Shown: positions 5,162 to 7,677 of the stretch, piece after piece
Layout of the letters: each line of letters begins with the position of its first letter
Numbering within the stretch: position 1 is the stretch's first letter
Assembly (NCBI GenBank): GCA_016198635.1
Contig: JACQIF010000081.1
Location: forward strand, 1 to 7,677
Source of the DNA: Candidatus Aenigmatarchaeota archaeon
GTDB lineage: Archaea > Aenigmatarchaeota > Aenigmatarchaeia > PWEA01 > JACQIF01
Direction of reading: 5' to 3'
Length of the DNA stretch: 7,677 bases
Program-made: the position numbers and the translations under genes
Notes under the pieces: model-generated
Databases searched by the model: none
The model's input: the letters and a program-made list of their open reading frames with translations, nothing else
Told to the model about the DNA's origin: nothing

Positions 5162-6739
5162 TTACACCCCTTTGGCCGAACGCATCACGTCGCTTAGATA
5201 TTCCTTGTTTTCGTAGTGGAGCTGTATTATCTTTGCGACCTCGTTTATGCTCCGGATGTTCGAGTCAAGCATCCACTGTAGTACGCGTCGCTTCTCTTCA
5301 AGGTCATCGTCCATCTCTTTTTTAGTCAGGCCACTGAAGAAGAGCAGTTCGTCCACGAGCCGCGCGCTCTCGCCGACACGCTCGACGGCGTCGCGCCGTG
5401 CGTTCCACCTGTATAACGTATTAGCACGGATGTCTATCTTTTCAAACGTTTCTCCGATAGGCGTTATCTCCGCGACCTCGAGCGTACGCCGGAAGCCCTC
5501 GCGTTTCTGGCGGTACTGGACGAGGGCGAGGTGTAACGACGCTAACATGCTCTTCGGGACGTTGATGGGTGGGTTCAGCAAGCGGCGGAAAATTCCGTCG
5601 ATTCGTGTCGCGTGCAGCGTGCTGTACGTGGAGTGTCCTGTATCGGACGCTTCGAACAACGTCTGCGCCTCCTCGGACGTTCGGACTTCGCCCAGTACGA
5701 TGCGGTCCGGGCGCATTCTCATTGCGCTCAACATAAGATCTAGGACAGTTATCTTGTCAGCCTTCTCGCCGAACGCCTCGCGCGTCGTCAGGGGCACCCA
5801 ATGAAGGTTCTCCGGCAGGTTCAGTTCACGCGCGTTCTCTATCGATATTATCCTCTGCTCCGGCGGGACGAAAAGAAGGAGCGCGTTGAGCAGAGACGTC
5901 TTCCCGGAGGCGGTGCCGCCTGCTATCATTATGTTCAGCTCGTACTGGACGCTTGTCCATAGTAGCGCCGCGACTTCGGGCGTCAATGTGCGCACTTCAG
6001 GAGATATGAAGTCTACTATCGTCCACGGGCTGCGACGGAATTTTCTTATTGTTAGTGTATTCCCCTTGGTCGATATAGGGTATAGCGTCGCCGTCACGCG
6101 GTCTCCTGTCACGAGCATGGCGTCGTCAAGAATCGGGTGCGCTATCGTTATCTCCTTTCCGAAGCGGCTCGCGACCTTCTCGGCGATGTCGTCTATCTCC
6201 TTTTCCGTCGGTATCACTACGTTGGTCGTCAGCCAGCCGTACTTCTTATGGTATACCATTGCGGGGAGGCCGGAGCCGTTGACACATATTTCTTCCAGGG
6301 TGTCGTCGTTTATCAGGGGCTCTAGCTGGTTTATGCCGAGCATCTCCATCATCAGTTTCACGGAAAGCATTTTTTTCTGCTGGGCGCTAAGGCCTTTCAT
6401 CACGCCCTCCAGGATGTCGTAAGTCATCGATTCGAACCGCTCCTCGACGTTGCGGTACTCCTCTATCGTCGAGAATTTGAGGCTCGTGGGCTTGAAGCGC
6501 TTGATGAGCTGCGTGCGTATCTCGCCTTCGGTGCCAGGTCCCATCGACGGCATCTCGGGATATTTTATAATGTACGAAGGCGTGGATGTCCCTGCAATGC
6601 GCTTTATCTCCACATTGATTGGCACGCCACGTACGACCACGTTGTAAGCTTCGAACAGCTTCTCTTTGGCCGCTTCTTTTGGGTACGTCCGCACGTCAGA
6701 AAGCAGTTTGTTTACAAGCTCGTTAGCAGCCTCAACCAT
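5162..6739 (-). CDS. Type II/IV secretion system ATPase (GspE/TadA/FlaI family)
   Basis: A 525-residue cytoplasmic hexameric-type ATPase, of normal length for archaeal members, that would power pilus assembly. The N-terminal domain covers about 1-255. The catalytic domain has all family motifs: Walker A GGTASGKT (274-281), Asp box IISIENARELNL (297-308) with E301, Walker B RPDRIVLGEVR (343-353) with E351, and His box TGHSTYSTLHA (367-377). The C-terminal 140 residues are charged and helical. ATG 6739 has GAGGT 6 nt upstream and a TTTATATA box about 39 nt upstream, giving a short leader. It is the first gene of the operon with the two platform genes. A retraction or archaellum role cannot be ruled out, but the neighbouring non-archaellin pilins and split platform proteins favour an adhesion- or secretion-type pilus. 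Confidence 0.93.
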   Translation of the reverse strand: MVEAANELVNKLLSDVRTYPKEAAKEKLFEAYNVVVRGVPINVEIKRIAGTSTPSYIIKYPEMPSMGPGTEGEIRTQLIKRFKPTSLKFSTIEEYRNVEERFESMTYDILEGVMKGLSAQQKKMLSVKLMMEMLGINQLEPLINDDTLEEICVNGSGLPAMVYHKKYGWLTTNVVIPTEKEIDDIAEKVASRFGKEITIAHPILDDAMLVTGDRVTATLYPISTKGNTLTIRKFRRSPWTIVDFISPEVRTLTPEVAALLWTSVQYELNIMIAGGTASGKTSLLNALLLFVPPEQRIISIENARELNLPENLHWVPLTTREAFGEKADKITVLDLMLSAMRMRPDRIVLGEVRTSEEAQTLFEASDTGHSTYSTLHATRIDGIFRRLLNPPINVPKSMLASLHLALVQYRQKREGFRRTLEVAEITPIGETFEKIDIRANTLYRWNARRDAVERVGESARLVDELLFFSGLTKKEMDDDLEEKRRVLQWMLDSNIRSINEVAKIIQLHYENKEYLSDVMRSAKGV

Positions 6740-6774
6740 TATAGAACCTCGCTGAAACAGTTATATTGGGGCTC

Positions 6775-6782
6775 TATATAAA
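6775..6782. promoter_or_regulatory. TATA box between the ATPase operon and the helical-protein gene, possibly bidirectional
   Basis: On the minus strand this is TTTATATA, about 39 nt before ATPase ATG 6739. On the plus strand the same bases read TATATAAA, about 46 nt before ATG 6825, giving a leader of roughly 22 nt that contains GAGGT at 6812-6816. No other TATA-like element is seen in the 85-bp gap, so one element may serve both directions. Confidence 0.6.
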
Positions 6783-6824
6783 AATAGGTAAGAGACGAGG
6801 ACACGCACAAAGAGGTAGATACAG

Positions 6825-7451
6825 ATGCTATTTGGTTCTACAGAGGCCGAGCCCGAGAGCCGCTTCCGGCTCGCGCTGAAACGGCTGATAGGCGCGACCA
6901 GCGAGGAGGAGGTCAAGGAGACTATAATGGACCTCGAGGAGGCCCTGCGACTGATACTAGAAAAACGGGACAAGGAGTGGACCGTGCTTCTACAAGAGAA
7001 AGGCGCCGGTGCGCCGGCGTATGCACCTAACCTTAAAGGGTTTGCCGAGGATATGGCACGTGAAGCCGCTGCGGCAGTCGAGGCGAAGATAGACGCCAGA
7101 ATAGCCACCGCACGCGGAATGCCTTCTGGCGCAGCCGTTCCTGCAGACATCCAAGACAGGCTCAAACAGGCCGAACAAAACGTCTCAAACGTTCAGGAAC
7201 AGCTCGAACACCTGCGCGAAACAGTCAAAGGTGAGCTCGCGCCTGATGTGCGTGACGCACTCAAGAAAGAGGTGCGCGCGAGCATCACGAACCACATGTC
7301 CGGGGACGATGAACTCTCACGCATGATAGCCGCGCTTGTGAAGGAGCTGCGCGACCAGCTCACGAGCGAACTGAAGGCCGAGTTAACTACCGAAGTCAAG
7401 GAAGCGATAAAGGACGAGATAAAGAGCGAATTGAGAAAGGAACTGCTCTAG
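6825..7451 (+). CDS. Soluble, highly charged helical/coiled-coil protein, function unknown
   Basis: A 208-residue protein with no signal peptide or membrane helix. Residues 10-60 are charged and helical, 60-72 are a loop rich in G, A and P (GAGAPAYAPN), 73-100 are an alanine-rich helix, and 105-208 are predicted coiled coil. The last 35 residues repeat a four-residue pattern with a hydrophobic residue at every fourth position. I recognise no family. GAGGT lies 8 nt before ATG 6825. It is divergently transcribed from the pilus ATPase, apparently from a shared promoter element, so a cytoplasmic accessory role for the filament machine is possible but unproven. Its TAG overlaps the stop of the convergent gene at 7448-7450. 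Confidence 0.82.
   Translation: MLFGSTEAEPESRFRLALKRLIGATSEEEVKETIMDLEEALRLILEKRDKEWTVLLQEKGAGAPAYAPNLKGFAEDMAREAAAAVEAKIDARIATARGMPSGAAVPADIQDRLKQAEQNVSNVQEQLEHLRETVKGELAPDVRDALKKEVRASITNHMSGDDELSRMIAALVKELRDQLTSELKAELTTEVKEAIKDEIKSELRKELL
7344..7448 (+). repeat. Degenerate 12-bp (four-residue) coding repeat, about 9 units
   Basis: Residues 174-208 of the helical protein read as units ELRD, QLTS, ELKA, ELTT, EVKE, AIKD, EIKS, ELRK, ELL. Leucine, valine or isoleucine occupies positions 175, 179, 183 and so on to 207 without a break. The DNA units have diverged, so this is a protein-level repeat. Confidence 0.75.
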
Positions 7452-7677
7452 TACATCAACCAGAGTTCGCAGCTGGTATCGGTGCGCTGATCTTCTATTG
7501 TCCATTGTGTTGAAGATGTTTCTGTTCCTGACCAGTCATCGTACAGATAGCAGGTGCCTATACCGCCGACTGTAAGAATACCGTCAGGGCTTGTATTGCC
7601 ATTGGTTCCGCCTCCGGTGCTAGAAGAGGCGCCGTGCCACGCCGATCTCCACGTGTTGTCCGTGTACTGTATTACGG
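7448..7677 (-). CDS. C-terminal fragment of a probable extracellular protein, function unknown
   Basis: The minus strand is open from the window edge to TAG at 7450-7448, giving 75 residues. The sequence is rich in S, T, G and W with two cysteines (at 42 and 69 of the fragment, in GTCYLYDDW and TSCELWLMY), and contains GASSSTGGGTNGNTSPDG. This composition suits a beta-rich surface or secreted domain with a disulfide, and resembles the style of the pilin ectodomains, but not their conserved C-terminal motif. The start and most of the gene are outside the window. The stop codon shares the CTAG palindrome with the stop of the convergent helical-protein gene. The open frame, the composition and the tail-to-tail fit are the evidence that it is real. 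Confidence 0.65.
   Translation of the reverse strand, partial: VIQYTDNTWRSAWHGASSSTGGGTNGNTSPDGILTVGGIGTCYLYDDWSGTETSSTQWTIEDQRTDTSCELWLMY

Noticed and set aside
5247..6422. Plus-strand open frames opposite the ATPase
   Set aside because: Serine- and arginine-rich antisense shadows; the ATPase motifs on the other strand are complete.

Overview
The window looks archaeal, most likely from a DPANN-type lineage; Micrarchaeota-like is a guess from the pilin style. The evidence is four proteins with class III (KG|Q) prepilin signals, archaeal TATA boxes placed 22-31 nt before start codons, GAGGT/GGTGA Shine-Dalgarno sites inside operons, and an archaeal GspE/TadA-type secretion ATPase with two separate TadB/TadC-like membrane proteins. 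No RNA genes, CRISPR array or transposon were seen, and gene packing is very tight.

Layout. (1) 1-1938, minus strand: four tandem pilin-like genes, the last one cut by the window start. They share an almost invariant N-terminal helix, a four-cysteine pattern and a conserved C-terminus, with variable middles. Three have their own TATA-like promoter. (2) 1939-2032: a divergent promoter region. (3) 2033-3333, plus strand: an operon of three membrane proteins (3 TM, 7 TM, 3 TM). The middle one resembles the 7TM sensor region of histidine kinases but has no kinase, and it ends in a run of ten G. (4) 3337-6739, minus strand: ATPase, then TadB-like, then TadC-like, a tightly coupled operon meeting the membrane operon tail to tail with 3 bp between. 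(5) 6740-6824: a second divergent promoter region, with one shared TATA element. (6) 6825-7451, plus strand: a soluble helical protein with a strict four-residue repeat at its end. (7) 7448-7677, minus strand: the C-terminus of a probably extracellular protein whose stop overlaps that of the helical protein.

How it fits together (inference): the ATPase and the two TadC-type platform proteins would extract processed pilins from the membrane and build a type IV pilus-like filament, with the four paralogs as alternative or mixed subunits. The prepilin peptidase is not in the window. The membrane operon lies between pilins and machine and could sense or regulate the filament, but nothing in the sequence proves that. 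No stretch longer than 300 bases lacks a gene.
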